From the NCBI GenBank assembly GCA_002716765.1, contig PBBY01000011.1:1-34483 (forward strand): a stretch of DNA of 34,483 nt, read 5' to 3'. Each line of letters starts with the position of its first letter. Positions within the stretch are counted from its first letter, which is position 1. Under the pieces are notes generated by a model, which saw only the letters and a program-made list of their open reading frames with translations, did no database searches and was not told where the DNA came from. The position numbers and the translations under genes are program-made. Positions 7,431 through 14,882 of this stretch are shown here, piece by piece. The stretch is from Candidatus Magasanikiibacteriota bacterium. Its GTDB lineage: Bacteria; Patescibacteriota; Patescibacteriia; Magasanikbacterales; UBA922.

Positions 7431-9149
7431 ATGGAGAGTATTTTTACTATTACTGACTTACGGCTTATATTGCTTGCAAAACTCTGTTTTTTTGCTTTTT
7501 TAGCTTGTAGCATACTTTTGCTATATAAACGGCCTAAAAATGGGCTTTTTGTGCTTATTACAGGGGTTTTTAGTGGATTAGCCTATTACTTTTTGGTAAA
7601 AGGGACGGTACTACCGTTTTTTGGGTTAAAGGGAGATGAAATAACCATTGCGGCAATGTATCAGACATTTACGCATATTGGCATGCTGAGTGATTTTGCG
7701 TATCATGCTTTACCACCATTTTATCCACCATTATTTTTTCAAAGCTTTGCTTTTTTGGGTAAGCTGTTTTCTTGGAATGGAGTGCAAACCGCCAAATTTG
7801 CTTCATTTATTACCATAACATTTTTCCCATTGCTTATATATTATGTGCAAAAATGGTTTTGGCAATCAAGAAATAGTACTAATTCTTCTTTATCAAATAC
7901 TGTTTTTTGGACCATGTCTTCTGTATTATTTTGTGTTGCAGTTGGGTGGAGTGCAGTGATAATAAAACCATATGAATTAGTAAGTGCCGTACTTACTATT
8001 TTGTGGACTATTGGGTTGGTTTACGATATATCAGAAAAAACACTGACACAAAAAAGAATGGTTTGGTATGGTATAATCGGCGGCATACTTTTTATGCTAT
8101 TTTATTTCTGGTTTTTTCTTGCGGCAATTGGCGTAACATTATTTCATCTCTTTTCTCGTTCTCGCACGGTTATTACAACGTATTTCCAATACGCAATAAT
8201 CGCGGCAATAATGCTTCTTGTTAGTGCACCATTTTGGTTTCCTTTGGCAAAAAGTTATAGTCATTTTGGTTCAGAAAATTGGCAATTGGGTTTTTTTGTT
8301 ATAGATTGGATTGCGACGCACGGACCTTTTATTACTAGTGGTGTTGTTGGAATAATTCTTGTACTTGGTTTTGTAAGTATTATTTTCTACAGACATACTA
8401 CTATTTGTCGAGCATTATTATGTCTTTTTGCGGCTGGATATGTGTGGCAAATAATGGGAATGATGACTATTGTATTATTTTCTTCACCACTACAAGAATC
8501 AAAAGGATTTTTATTTTGGAATAGAAGTATTTTGGTGTTTGGGTTTGCGTATGGTGTACAAATGGCTTGGAAATATGCACAACAGCGCATAACTTTTGTC
8601 ACCTGGAAAAAAACAGCGTGTATTATTGGATTATGCATATTGGCAACACAATTATTTTTCGGGACATTTTTAGATGATCCCGAAGTCCAAAAGGTGCGAG
8701 TAAGAGCACAAACCATTCGGCATGGTGTGCCAGAACTCATTGCTTTTTTACAAGATTCGCCAATCACAAAAGATGCGTCGGTTTTGTCTTCTGGTATTCC
8801 AGAATTATATGCATTTCTTTCACTCAATAATACGGTGTATTTTAATCAGCATAATTCACATCCAGCCGCTAGATTTTCTGATCGCTTGGGATTTGTTCGT
8901 ACGCTTTCGTATCAAAAAGAGAGTCGTGCATTATATGATATACTAAACACGAGCGCATATAAGCCAACACGTTTTATATTTTGGAAAGGTGTCTCAGAAT
9001 ATTATCCACTATATTTTGTATTAGATAATTTTCCACATAAAATGAAAGAAATGGAAGTATTGCTTCCGCGAACATTGTTTACTGCGCCATTTTTTGATAT
9101 GGTATATGAAAACAATCACTTTATTGTGTATGATCTACGCGCACTATGA
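7431..9149 (+). CDS. GT-C fold membrane glycosyltransferase, AftA-like
   Basis: A polytopic protein with roughly ten or more membrane segments in the first 410 residues and a soluble, presumably extracytoplasmic C-terminal domain (about 415-572). The first large outer loop holds GLKGDEITIAA, an acidic motif where GT-C enzymes keep their catalytic aspartate, and then ALPPFYPPLFF. The PPFYPP element resembles actinobacterial arabinofuranosyltransferase AftA (GT85), which uses a polyprenyl-phosphate sugar donor. By analogy it would add a sugar to a cell-surface glycan; the sugar and acceptor are unknown. It opens a five-gene operon and overlaps scpA by 4 bases (ATGA). The link to AftA is from memory of motifs, not a search. 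Confidence 0.6.
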   Translation: MESIFTITDLRLILLAKLCFFAFLACSILLLYKRPKNGLFVLITGVFSGLAYYFLVKGTVLPFFGLKGDEITIAAMYQTFTHIGMLSDFAYHALPPFYPPLFFQSFAFLGKLFSWNGVQTAKFASFITITFFPLLIYYVQKWFWQSRNSTNSSLSNTVFWTMSSVLFCVAVGWSAVIIKPYELVSAVLTILWTIGLVYDISEKTLTQKRMVWYGIIGGILFMLFYFWFFLAAIGVTLFHLFSRSRTVITTYFQYAIIAAIMLLVSAPFWFPLAKSYSHFGSENWQLGFFVIDWIATHGPFITSGVVGIILVLGFVSIIFYRHTTICRALLCLFAAGYVWQIMGMMTIVLFSSPLQESKGFLFWNRSILVFGFAYGVQMAWKYAQQRITFVTWKKTACIIGLCILATQLFFGTFLDDPEVQKVRVRAQTIRHGVPELIAFLQDSPITKDASVLSSGIPELYAFLSLNNTVYFNQHNSHPAARFSDRLGFVRTLSYQKESRALYDILNTSAYKPTRFIFWKGVSEYYPLYFVLDNFPHKMKEMEVLLPRTLFTAPFFDMVYENNHFIVYDLRAL

Positions 9150-9847
9150 CTCTTACGTTAAAATTACAACAATTTTCTGGCCCGCTCGATGTACTACTTG
9201 CCTTAATAGAAGACAAAAGAATGCCTATTACTGATTTGTCTATTTCTGCAGTAACCGAACAATATTTACAACATGTTGAACAATTAGATGCAATTAATCC
9301 AGAAGAATTGGCAGATTTTTTGGGTATTGCCACAAAACTCGTATTATATAAGTCTAAACTTTTGTTACCACAGTTTTTTCCAGAAGAAGAGGAGGATGAG
9401 GAATCATTGCAAGAGCAATTGCGGCGGTATAAGCTGTTTGTTGATGTAAGTAAGCATGTTTCTATGTTATGGACAAAGCAGCGTTATAGTGTTTTTAGAG
9501 TAGAGCCACCAAAAAAACAGCATGAATTTGTTCCACCACAAAAAACAACACAAGACACAATGCACAAAAGCATGGTACAATTACTTCGTCGATTGGCACC
9601 ACGCAAACCATTGCCACAAGTTACCATGCACAAGACAATCTCGGTAAAAGAAAAGATTCAAACCATTCGGCAATTATTAAAAAAAGTCAAAACGGTACAT
9701 TTTCATGACGTTGTCTCATCAAAAAAGAATAAGAGTGAAATTATTATTGGGTTTTTGGCTGTTTTAGAGTTAGTGAAGCAGCAACATGTTGCACTATCTC
9801 AAAACACCTCGTTTTCTAATATTGTTATTTCTCCAATAAAGCAGTAA
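9146..9847 (+). CDS. scpA: Segregation and condensation protein A
   Basis: The kleisin subunit of the SMC-ScpAB condensin, bridging the SMC heads and binding ScpB during chromosome compaction and segregation. The family start is clear (LQQFSGPLDVLLALIEDKRMPITDLSIS), followed by NPEELADFLGIATKLVLYKSKLLLP (about 51-75), the helix that contacts the SMC neck. An acidic linker (EEEEDEE, about 80-86) follows, and the C-terminal winged helix (about 165-225) binds the SMC cap. At 233 aa it is near normal length. The ATG overlaps the stop of the glycosyltransferase gene, showing translational coupling. No smc gene lies in this window. Confidence 0.92.
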   Translation: MTLTLKLQQFSGPLDVLLALIEDKRMPITDLSISAVTEQYLQHVEQLDAINPEELADFLGIATKLVLYKSKLLLPQFFPEEEEDEESLQEQLRRYKLFVDVSKHVSMLWTKQRYSVFRVEPPKKQHEFVPPQKTTQDTMHKSMVQLLRRLAPRKPLPQVTMHKTISVKEKIQTIRQLLKKVKTVHFHDVVSSKKNKSEIIIGFLAVLELVKQQHVALSQNTSFSNIVISPIKQ

Positions 9848-9875
9848 TATAATAGTATAGATATAATCAGTTTGT

Positions 9876-10412
9876 ATGTCACTTATTCCACAAATAGAAG
9901 CAATACTGTTCGTCGCATCAAAACCAGTTCGTATAAAAGATATTGCAAAATCACTAAAACAATCAGAAAATCATATTTTGGAGGCTTTTGAAACAATACA
10001 GGCAAAATACAACCATGATGAATCGGGGATTCATATTATTGTTCAGGAGGATATGGTGCAAATGGCAACCAATCCGGATTGCGCCACTTCTATTGAAGGA
10101 TTTACCAAATATGAGATTGCCGGAGAACTTACCAAGGCACAGCTAGAATCACTAACTGTTATTGCCTATATTGGTCCAGTTTCACGACCAGAATTAGAGG
10201 AAATCAGAGGAGTAAATTGTGCGGTTATTATACGAAATTTACTTGTTCGCGGATTAATAGAAGAGCAAAAAAGGGAAGAAGACTTATTGCACACGTATAC
10301 ACTTTCGATGCAAGCATTGGCGCATCTTGGGGTAAGTTCTGTAGAAGATTTGCCAGAATACACCACCATGAATCAACATGAATATATTTTATCCACAAAA
10401 ACAACATCATAA
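9876..10412 (+). CDS. scpB: Segregation and condensation protein B
   Basis: A partner of ScpA in the SMC complex; it acts as a dimer. Two winged-helix domains are visible: MSLIPQIEAILFVASKPVRIKDIAKSL at the start, and QLESLTVIAYIGPVSRPELEEIRGV (about 90-114), which is the diagnostic ScpB segment. The C-terminus (to 178 aa) is short, as is usual. The gene follows scpA by 28 bases and precedes the carboxypeptidase gene by 2 bases, so it is within the operon. No SD precedes the ATG. Confidence 0.93.
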   Translation: MSLIPQIEAILFVASKPVRIKDIAKSLKQSENHILEAFETIQAKYNHDESGIHIIVQEDMVQMATNPDCATSIEGFTKYEIAGELTKAQLESLTVIAYIGPVSRPELEEIRGVNCAVIIRNLLVRGLIEEQKREEDLLHTYTLSMQALAHLGVSSVEDLPEYTTMNQHEYILSTKTTS

Positions 10413-10414
10413 AT

Positions 10415-11449
10415 ATGCACGGGTTTATTGTAGAAAAAACAAAAACACATCACTCATTCGTAAAAAAAATAGCCATTAATCTAAGTATTGCTGTGGTACT
10501 GCTTTCTGGGTTTGGTTTGTACACATACGGCACCAAAACACTCGACACAAGCTTGGTTTCTGCTAAAAAATTACTCCCATTTTCTGTAGATATTGCAACG
10601 CCGGTGCAAGGAGGAGATATTATAATTGCGCCACCAAAAATTACGCCACCAAAATTACCAATACTACAAGGTGAATTACCATTGCAAGAAAATATTGCAG
10701 CAAAAGGTGTTATTGTAAAAGATGTAGAAACCGGCATGGTTTTGTATCACAAAAATGAATATACGCCACACCCAATTGCAAGTATTACCAAACTTATGAG
10801 TGCGTTGGTATTATTAGAACATGACATTGATTGGGATAGTACGGCAGTTGTTCCGCCAGACACCATTATCGACACACATATGTATGCCGGAGACACCTAT
10901 TCTTTACAAGAATTGTGGACGTCTATGCTGGTTGGTTCCTCCAATAAAGCAGTTATTTCATTAATTGATGCAACACATTGGACACGCGAAATGTTTATTG
11001 CCAGAATGAATGAGCGGGCAAATGAACTGGGTATGGGAGATACCATTTTTACCGACCCAACCGGATTGGACGAAGGAAATAAATCTACGCCAGCAGATAT
11101 TGTAATGCTGGTAGAAGAGGCGTTGCGTTACGAAAAAATACGAGAAGGATTGCTTACGAAAGACATAACACTTTTTTCCGAAGAAAGACAGAAAAAACAC
11201 CATATGTGGAGCACGAATTGGTTGTTGTTAGGTTGGATTCCACATGACTTTGCTGTACTTTATGGTGGAAAAACCGGATATATTGGTGCTTCGGGATATA
11301 ATTTTACTATGCAAGTTGCCGACACAAAAGATCATAAAGTAAATGTGGTGGTTTTTGGAGCACCTTCACATGAGGCACGTTTTACTGTAGCAAGAGATAT
11401 TGCGGCCGATGTATTTGCGCAATATATTTGGCCAGACGAACAACAATAA
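10415..11449 (+). CDS. D-alanyl-D-alanine carboxypeptidase (peptidase S11)
   Basis: A penicillin-binding protein of the DacA/PBP5 type that trims the terminal D-Ala of peptidoglycan stem peptides or acts as an endopeptidase. One N-terminal membrane segment (INLSIAVVLLSGFGLYTYG, about 21-39) anchors it with the catalytic domain outside. The catalytic motifs are all present: SxxK as S123-ITK126, SxN as S175-SN177 and KTG at 286-288. A proline-rich linker (PPKITPPKLP) separates anchor and enzyme. It lacks the C-terminal beta domain and amphipathic helix of PBP5. Being in one operon with scpAB couples wall maturation to chromosome segregation genes, at least in transcription. Confidence 0.93.
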   Translation: MHGFIVEKTKTHHSFVKKIAINLSIAVVLLSGFGLYTYGTKTLDTSLVSAKKLLPFSVDIATPVQGGDIIIAPPKITPPKLPILQGELPLQENIAAKGVIVKDVETGMVLYHKNEYTPHPIASITKLMSALVLLEHDIDWDSTAVVPPDTIIDTHMYAGDTYSLQELWTSMLVGSSNKAVISLIDATHWTREMFIARMNERANELGMGDTIFTDPTGLDEGNKSTPADIVMLVEEALRYEKIREGLLTKDITLFSEERQKKHHMWSTNWLLLGWIPHDFAVLYGGKTGYIGASGYNFTMQVADTKDHKVNVVVFGAPSHEARFTVARDIAADVFAQYIWPDEQQ

Positions 11450-11450
11450 T

Positions 11451-11942
11451 ATGTTTGGAATTCATCCTATTTCTTGGTTTTCTGCTTTGCCAAATGAACT
11501 GGCAGTCTTTTTACTTTCTATGATTCCTGTAACCGAATTACGAGCAGCTATTCCTATTGGAATAGAAATGTATGGTCTTTCGCCGGTAAATACGTGGATT
11601 CTTGCGGTTGTGGGAAATGCAGTTCCTGCTGCAATATTACTATGTTGCATGCCATACATTCATGATTTTATTATAGAAAAAAAAGTATTAGGAAAATTAT
11701 TAACCACTCAACTTCGTAAAGCAGAAAAAAAGTTTTCTGGGAAATATGCAAAATATGGCGCATTGGGTTTGGTATTATTTGTCGGAATACCTCTACCACT
11801 TACCGGTGCCTGGACCGGTACTTTGGCAGCATTTGTGTTTAATATCCCATTTAAAAAATCATTTATACTTATTTTTGCCGGCATTTGTTTGGCGGCAACT
11901 ATTATGACGTTTATAACACTCTTTTTTGGACGAGTGGTATAA
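11451..11942 (+). CDS. Small multidrug export-family membrane protein
   Basis: A membrane protein of 163 aa with about four hydrophobic segments. The pattern SMIPVTELRAAIPIGIEMYGL and then GNAVPAAILL, with VGIPLPLTGAWTGTLAAF in the second half, matches the family annotated as putative small multidrug export protein (Pfam Sm_multidrug_ex), whose real substrate is not established. I start it at the ATG at 11451, one base after the dacA-type stop; the longer ORF from 11400 would overlap the carboxypeptidase gene by 50 bases. It is the last gene of the operon. Its final codons lie inside a 53-bp sequence that is repeated at 12733. Confidence 0.82.
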   Translation: MFGIHPISWFSALPNELAVFLLSMIPVTELRAAIPIGIEMYGLSPVNTWILAVVGNAVPAAILLCCMPYIHDFIIEKKVLGKLLTTQLRKAEKKFSGKYAKYGALGLVLFVGIPLPLTGAWTGTLAAFVFNIPFKKSFILIFAGICLAATIMTFITLFFGRVV

Positions 11943-11981
11943 TTATTGTATTTAAAAATGCCCCCATTATAGTGGCGGCAT
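11929..11981. repeat. 53-bp direct repeat, copy 1 (end of gene plus terminator)
   Basis: It matches 12733-12785 at 46 of 53 positions without gaps. It covers the last codons of the preceding plus-strand gene and a hairpin ATGCC ... GGCAT. Read on the minus strand the hairpin is followed by TTTTT, so it works as the terminator of the gene at 11989-12606. Confidence 0.85.
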
Positions 11982-11988
11982 AAAAAGG

Positions 11989-12606
11989 TCAAAAACAAGT
12001 GTTCGTTATTTGTCCTTCTTTAATTTTTCTGAGCAAGCCAAATCTTGCAAGATCGTGCTCAAAATCAAGAAGTTTTTCAAGCTTTGTTTGAACAGTTGTT
12101 TCCCATATCGTTTGCAAAAGCTGTGCGTGTAGTTCCTCTGTAAACTGAGTCTTTTCTAACCTCTCTTTCAGTTGCAAAAAATTTGTTTTCGCACATTTTA
12201 GATCTTGAAGGAGTTTCTTGTACTCTTCTTCTTTTACTGTTTCTGACCATTCTTGTATCTCTTTTAGTTTTCCCTTTATTAGGTAGATTAAAACTAGGTT
12301 TAGTGTGTGCGATAAAGGGTATGCTGGTATGTATCCAAAAATTACCACTATATACACCAATTTTATAAGCCTTTTTCTTTTTCGAGTTCTTGCAAGGTTG
12401 ATTCTTGCAAGGTTGAGAGATGCAAAAAAATACAAAAAAAACACTAGACAGATATTTGCAGATTGTACTTCTGGTAACAACATGGTTCTGTCCCAGGTGA
12501 ACAAAGCTGAGGTCGCCGCTAAAAGCAAAACCCCCGCGATTCCGATTCTAAACATTTTTTGTGATCTTGGTTTAGTGCCAAGAAACCAGAAAATAAAGTT
12601 TTTCAA
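11989..12606 (-). CDS. Unrecognised membrane protein with C-terminal helical domain, 205 aa
   Basis: No family is recognised. About four hydrophobic segments are visible in the first half (roughly 19-37, 50-66, 81-95, 97-111), and a highly charged helical or coiled-coil region runs from 112 to the end (LKEIQEWSETVKEEEYKKLL). The start is TTG at 12606, supported by AAAAGGG about 8 bases upstream and a TTGACA promoter behind it. The segment NLARINLARTR comes from a perfect 15-bp tandem duplication. The gene stands alone on the minus strand between the two 53-bp repeats, so it looks like an insertion or a duplication product. It is GC-richer than the operon before it. Confidence 0.7.
   Translation of the reverse strand: MKNFIFWFLGTKPRSQKMFRIGIAGVLLLAATSALFTWDRTMLLPEVQSANICLVFFLYFFASLNLARINLARTRKRKRLIKLVYIVVIFGYIPAYPLSHTLNLVLIYLIKGKLKEIQEWSETVKEEEYKKLLQDLKCAKTNFLQLKERLEKTQFTEELHAQLLQTIWETTVQTKLEKLLDFEHDLARFGLLRKIKEGQITNTCF
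12387..12416. repeat. 15-bp tandem duplication inside the 205-aa gene
   Basis: TTCTTGCAAGGTTGA occurs twice in direct succession without any mismatch (12387-12401 and 12402-12416). It keeps the frame and adds five residues next to a membrane segment. Confidence 0.95.
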
Positions 12607-12681
12607 AATAAATACCCTTTTGTAAAAAGAACGTATATATTACTGCACAAGGAATCTTGTAAATAAAGTAATATTAAGTCG

Positions 12682-12710
12682 AGCTTATCATGAATGGTAT
12701 AGTTTGTCAA
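12682..12710 (-). promoter_or_regulatory. Promoter of the 205-aa membrane protein gene
   Basis: TTGACA (12710-12705) and TAAGCT (12687-12682) are 17 bases apart on the minus strand. The leader is about 70 bases and includes a small ACAAG/CTTGT hairpin. Confidence 0.6.
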
Positions 12711-12732
12711 GTGCGTGCTTAGCATTATTTTT

Positions 12733-12785
12733 GATGAGTGGTATAATAGTTGTATTAAAAAATGCCTCCATTATAGCGGTGGCAT
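12733..12785. repeat. 53-bp direct repeat, copy 2
   Basis: The second copy of the 11929-11981 sequence, with seven substitutions. It has no coding role here. On the minus strand it forms the terminator (ATGCC ... GGCAT then TTTTTT) of the gene at 12817-13746. Confidence 0.85.
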
Positions 12786-12816
12786 TTGTGTGAGAAGTAA
12801 ACGAGCGTGATTGATT

Positions 12817-13746
12817 CTAGTCGAACTGTAGGAACGCTCGATTTTGTTCGACAGGATCTTGTGCGTTTTTATACATAAAAATCCCAATCGCAATGATCGC
12901 CACTCCTCCGGCGGTAATCCCAACCTCTGCCCAAGGAAACCGAGATTCTGGTAAAGGAATTTTTGGTGCCAAGAAAAGTGGTTGAATTCTGGTAAGATCC
13001 AGCACGCAGTTTGTTGTTTTTTGCGTAATGGACCTATTTGTACTGAACTGTTTAATACTACACCTTTGGTCTTCATCCCTTTTTTGGAGAGATATCTCGA
13101 AAGACCCTCTCGTGTTCGTATCTAGTCGGTATTTGCCAATCGGTACAACTATTGTTGTGGGCGACTTTCCCTTTCTATTAAGGTGTTTAACAGAATTAAG
13201 CGCTAACCTCTTTAACCTGGTGACTAGACGTCGCCTGTGTAATTTATATGACGTACCACCGTTTGTAATAATGGTTAATTCTCGGAACTGCTTTGTAAAA
13301 ATATCAATTGCCTCTCCTAACTTATTTTTTAATTTCCTATCAAGAGATGCTTCCTTCCTATCAAGAGATGCTTCCTTTGAGAGTTCTTTCATACTCTCTA
13401 CGATCTTGCTTGTTTTTAGCAGATTTCTCTGCATTCTGTAAGCTCGGTCAGTTGTTAAACTTTCTTCTGTGTGCCCCTTCCCAACCATCGTGCTTCTTAG
13501 CAACTCGAGTACATCAAATATTTTTAGTAAAATTTTTGCCCTGGTACTGATATTTGGTCGGCTCTCTAAGGCCTCGTTGTAACAGGCTAGTGAGTTTTTT
13601 GTAAATCCACCCGTCAAGTAGAGATCTCCTTGGTTTATGAGTTTTTGAGTGAGTCTTCTCGTATCTCCTTTTGTGTTTGGGATACACCCTGCAAAAGCAA
13701 AATGTGGAATTGGGAGTAGTGCAATGAGTAAAATTGTTATCCGCAC
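12817..13746 (-). CDS. Unrecognised exported helical protein with C-terminal membrane anchor, 309 aa
   Basis: No family is recognised. The N-terminus MRITILLIALLPIPHFAFAGC is a signal peptide; the cysteine after AFAG could also be a lipid site, though the box is not standard. A helical region with a TPR-like stretch (QGDLYLTGGFTKNSLACYNEAL, about 39-60) is followed by a basic coiled region, a small beta-rich part near 195-235 (TTIVVPIGKYRLDTNTRGSF), then one C-terminal membrane helix (VGITAGGVAIIAIGIFMY) and a short tail. The start is GTG with SD AAAGGA. A perfect 21-bp tandem duplication doubles EASLDRK. It is most likely an envelope-spanning or surface protein. Confidence 0.7.
   Translation of the reverse strand: MRITILLIALLPIPHFAFAGCIPNTKGDTRRLTQKLINQGDLYLTGGFTKNSLACYNEALESRPNISTRAKILLKIFDVLELLRSTMVGKGHTEESLTTDRAYRMQRNLLKTSKIVESMKELSKEASLDRKEASLDRKLKNKLGEAIDIFTKQFRELTIITNGGTSYKLHRRRLVTRLKRLALNSVKHLNRKGKSPTTIVVPIGKYRLDTNTRGSFEISLQKRDEDQRCSIKQFSTNRSITQKTTNCVLDLTRIQPLFLAPKIPLPESRFPWAEVGITAGGVAIIAIGIFMYKNAQDPVEQNRAFLQFD
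13336..13377. repeat. 21-bp tandem duplication inside the 309-aa gene
   Basis: The 21-base unit starting CCTATCAAGAGATG occurs twice in direct succession and is identical (13336-13356 and 13357-13377). It is in frame and must be recent, since no substitution separates the units. Confidence 0.95.
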
Positions 13747-13797
13747 GTATTAATCCTTTCTGAGTGTTTTAGATGTAATGAGCATTTTCTGGTAGCT

Positions 13798-13826
13798 ACA
13801 GTAGCATAATATATGATTTTTGTCAA
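13798..13826 (-). promoter_or_regulatory. Promoter of the 309-aa envelope protein gene
   Basis: TTGACA (13826-13821) and TACTGT (13803-13798) are 17 bases apart on the minus strand, and TGC precedes the -10 (extended type). Confidence 0.6.
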
Positions 13827-13854
13827 CTAGGGTCTTGGTTTTTTTATAAAAATT

Positions 13855-13889
13855 AAAAAACACCCAAAAACGGTGTTAATAGGTGTTTT
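13855..13889 (-). terminator. Terminator of tRNA-Leu
   Basis: On the minus strand AAAACACC, a 17-base loop and GGTGTTTT form a stem followed by more T. A second hairpin, TTCCACAA/TTGTGGAA, lies between it and the tRNA. Confidence 0.6.
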
Positions 13890-13927
13890 GCTAATTTTTC
13901 CACAATGTTACTGTTTGTGGAAGAATT

Positions 13928-14012
13928 TGGTGCCGTCGGAGAGAATCGAACTCTCACTCCCGAAGGAACACGATTTTGAGTCGTGCGCGTCTACCAGTTC
14001 CGCCACGACGGC
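13928..14012 (-). tRNA. tRNA-Leu (anticodon CAA)
   Basis: The acceptor stem GCCGTCG pairs with CGACGGC and is followed by A and an encoded CCA end. The anticodon stem CACGA/TCGTG holds the loop CTCAAAA, giving anticodon CAA for the UUG codon. A type II variable arm (TTCCTTCGGGA) and the T arm GAGAG-TTCGATT-CTCTC complete the fold. Leucine identity is supported by both anticodon and long variable arm. It is a single-gene unit with its own promoter and terminator. Confidence 0.96.
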
Positions 14013-14021
14013 ATGATATAG

Positions 14022-14050
14022 AGTATATAGAATATTGAGCTATTTGTCAA
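14022..14050 (-). promoter_or_regulatory. tRNA-Leu promoter
   Basis: A near-consensus promoter on the minus strand: TTGACA (14050-14045) and TATACT (14027-14022) with 17 bases between them, nine bases before the tRNA. Confidence 0.9.
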
Positions 14051-14063
14051 TTTAGGGTATACT
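14035..14063 (+). promoter_or_regulatory. parAB promoter
   Basis: TTGAGC (14035-14040) and TATACT (14058-14063) are 17 bases apart. It overlaps the tRNA-Leu promoter on the other strand, so polymerases could not load on both at once. The leader to the ATG at 14096 is about 26 bases without an SD. Confidence 0.65.
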
Positions 14064-14095
14064 ATAAATACTATTAATTTCTACGTAAATTTGTT

Positions 14096-14866
14096 ATGCC
14101 ACATATTATTGCTGTTGTTAATCAAAAAGGGGGAGTGGGGAAAACAACGACTTCTATAAACCTTGCTGCTGCGCTGTCTGAAATGGGAAAATTTGTCTTA
14201 TTAGTAGACATGGATCCACAAGGAAACGCCACAAGTGGTTTTGGTTTTGAAAGACACGAAATAGAACATGGAATTTACGAAGTATTGTCAAAACAAAAAC
14301 GTATACAGGATGTGGTGCATAATACATCTCACGAAGGATTGAGAATTGTGCCAAGTACGGCAAATTTGGCTGGTGCAAATATAGAACTTGTCGATGTAGA
14401 AAGACGAGAGTTTCAATTGCAAGACGTCTTGTCCGAAGCACGTCATGCATATGATTATATTATTATAGATTGTCCACCATCTTTGGGTTTGCTTACACTT
14501 AACTCACTAATTGCTTCGGACAGTATTGTAATTCCTGTTCAAGCCGAATATTATGCTTTGGAAGGTTTGGGACAATTACTACAAACCATTTCTTTGGTTC
14601 ACGAACACATAAAATCAGATATAGAAATTTTAGGTGCCGTACTTACCATGTACGACAAAAGAACACGACTTTCCGAAGATATTATGAAAGAGTTGTATCA
14701 ATATTTTCCAAATAATATTTTTCGTTCTGTTATTCCACGATCCGTTCGTTTGGCTGAAGCGCCAAGTTTTGGTAAGTCAATTTTTCATTATGACAAAAGA
14801 GGAAAAGCAGCAAAAGCGTATGCAAAACTAGGAAAAGAGGTTATAGAACGATCCAGAAACAGTTAA
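14096..14866 (+). CDS. parA: Chromosome-partitioning ATPase ParA (Soj)
   Basis: A deviant Walker-type ATPase that binds the nucleoid and drives origin segregation with ParB. The deviant Walker A motif KGGVGKTTTSINLA is at 11-24, Walker A' DMDPQGNATSG near 38-48, and Walker B IIDCPPSLGLLTLN near 123-136. At 256 aa, without an N-terminal helix-turn-helix, it is the short chromosomal type (Soj/ParA), not the long plasmid type. It is followed by parB after 16 bases. I found no parS-like palindrome in the window. Confidence 0.96.
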   Translation: MPHIIAVVNQKGGVGKTTTSINLAAALSEMGKFVLLVDMDPQGNATSGFGFERHEIEHGIYEVLSKQKRIQDVVHNTSHEGLRIVPSTANLAGANIELVDVERREFQLQDVLSEARHAYDYIIIDCPPSLGLLTLNSLIASDSIVIPVQAEYYALEGLGQLLQTISLVHEHIKSDIEILGAVLTMYDKRTRLSEDIMKELYQYFPNNIFRSVIPRSVRLAEAPSFGKSIFHYDKRGKAAKAYAKLGKEVIERSRNS

Positions 14867-14882
14867 TTTTTTATTCAACCTT

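Noticed and set aside
8387-8827. 146-aa minus-strand ORF inside the glycosyltransferase gene
   Set aside because: It is antisense to a well-supported gene, with no SD or promoter; it is a shadow of the plus-strand codon pattern. The same holds for 810-1142, 23358-23795 and similar ORFs.
10040-10060. GGAGGATATG inside scpB as an internal start
   Set aside because: It is explained by the codons for Gln-Glu-Asp-Met in the ScpB reading frame, and no separate domain begins there.
11929-12785. Insertion sequence or transposon ends
   Set aside because: The 53-bp repeats are direct, not inverted, no transposase or integrase is encoded between them, and they contain gene-end and terminator sequence.
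13336-13377. Possible CRISPR-like repeat
   Set aside because: There are only two units of 21 bp with no spacer, in frame within a coding gene; it is a tandem duplication. No CRISPR array was seen anywhere in the window.
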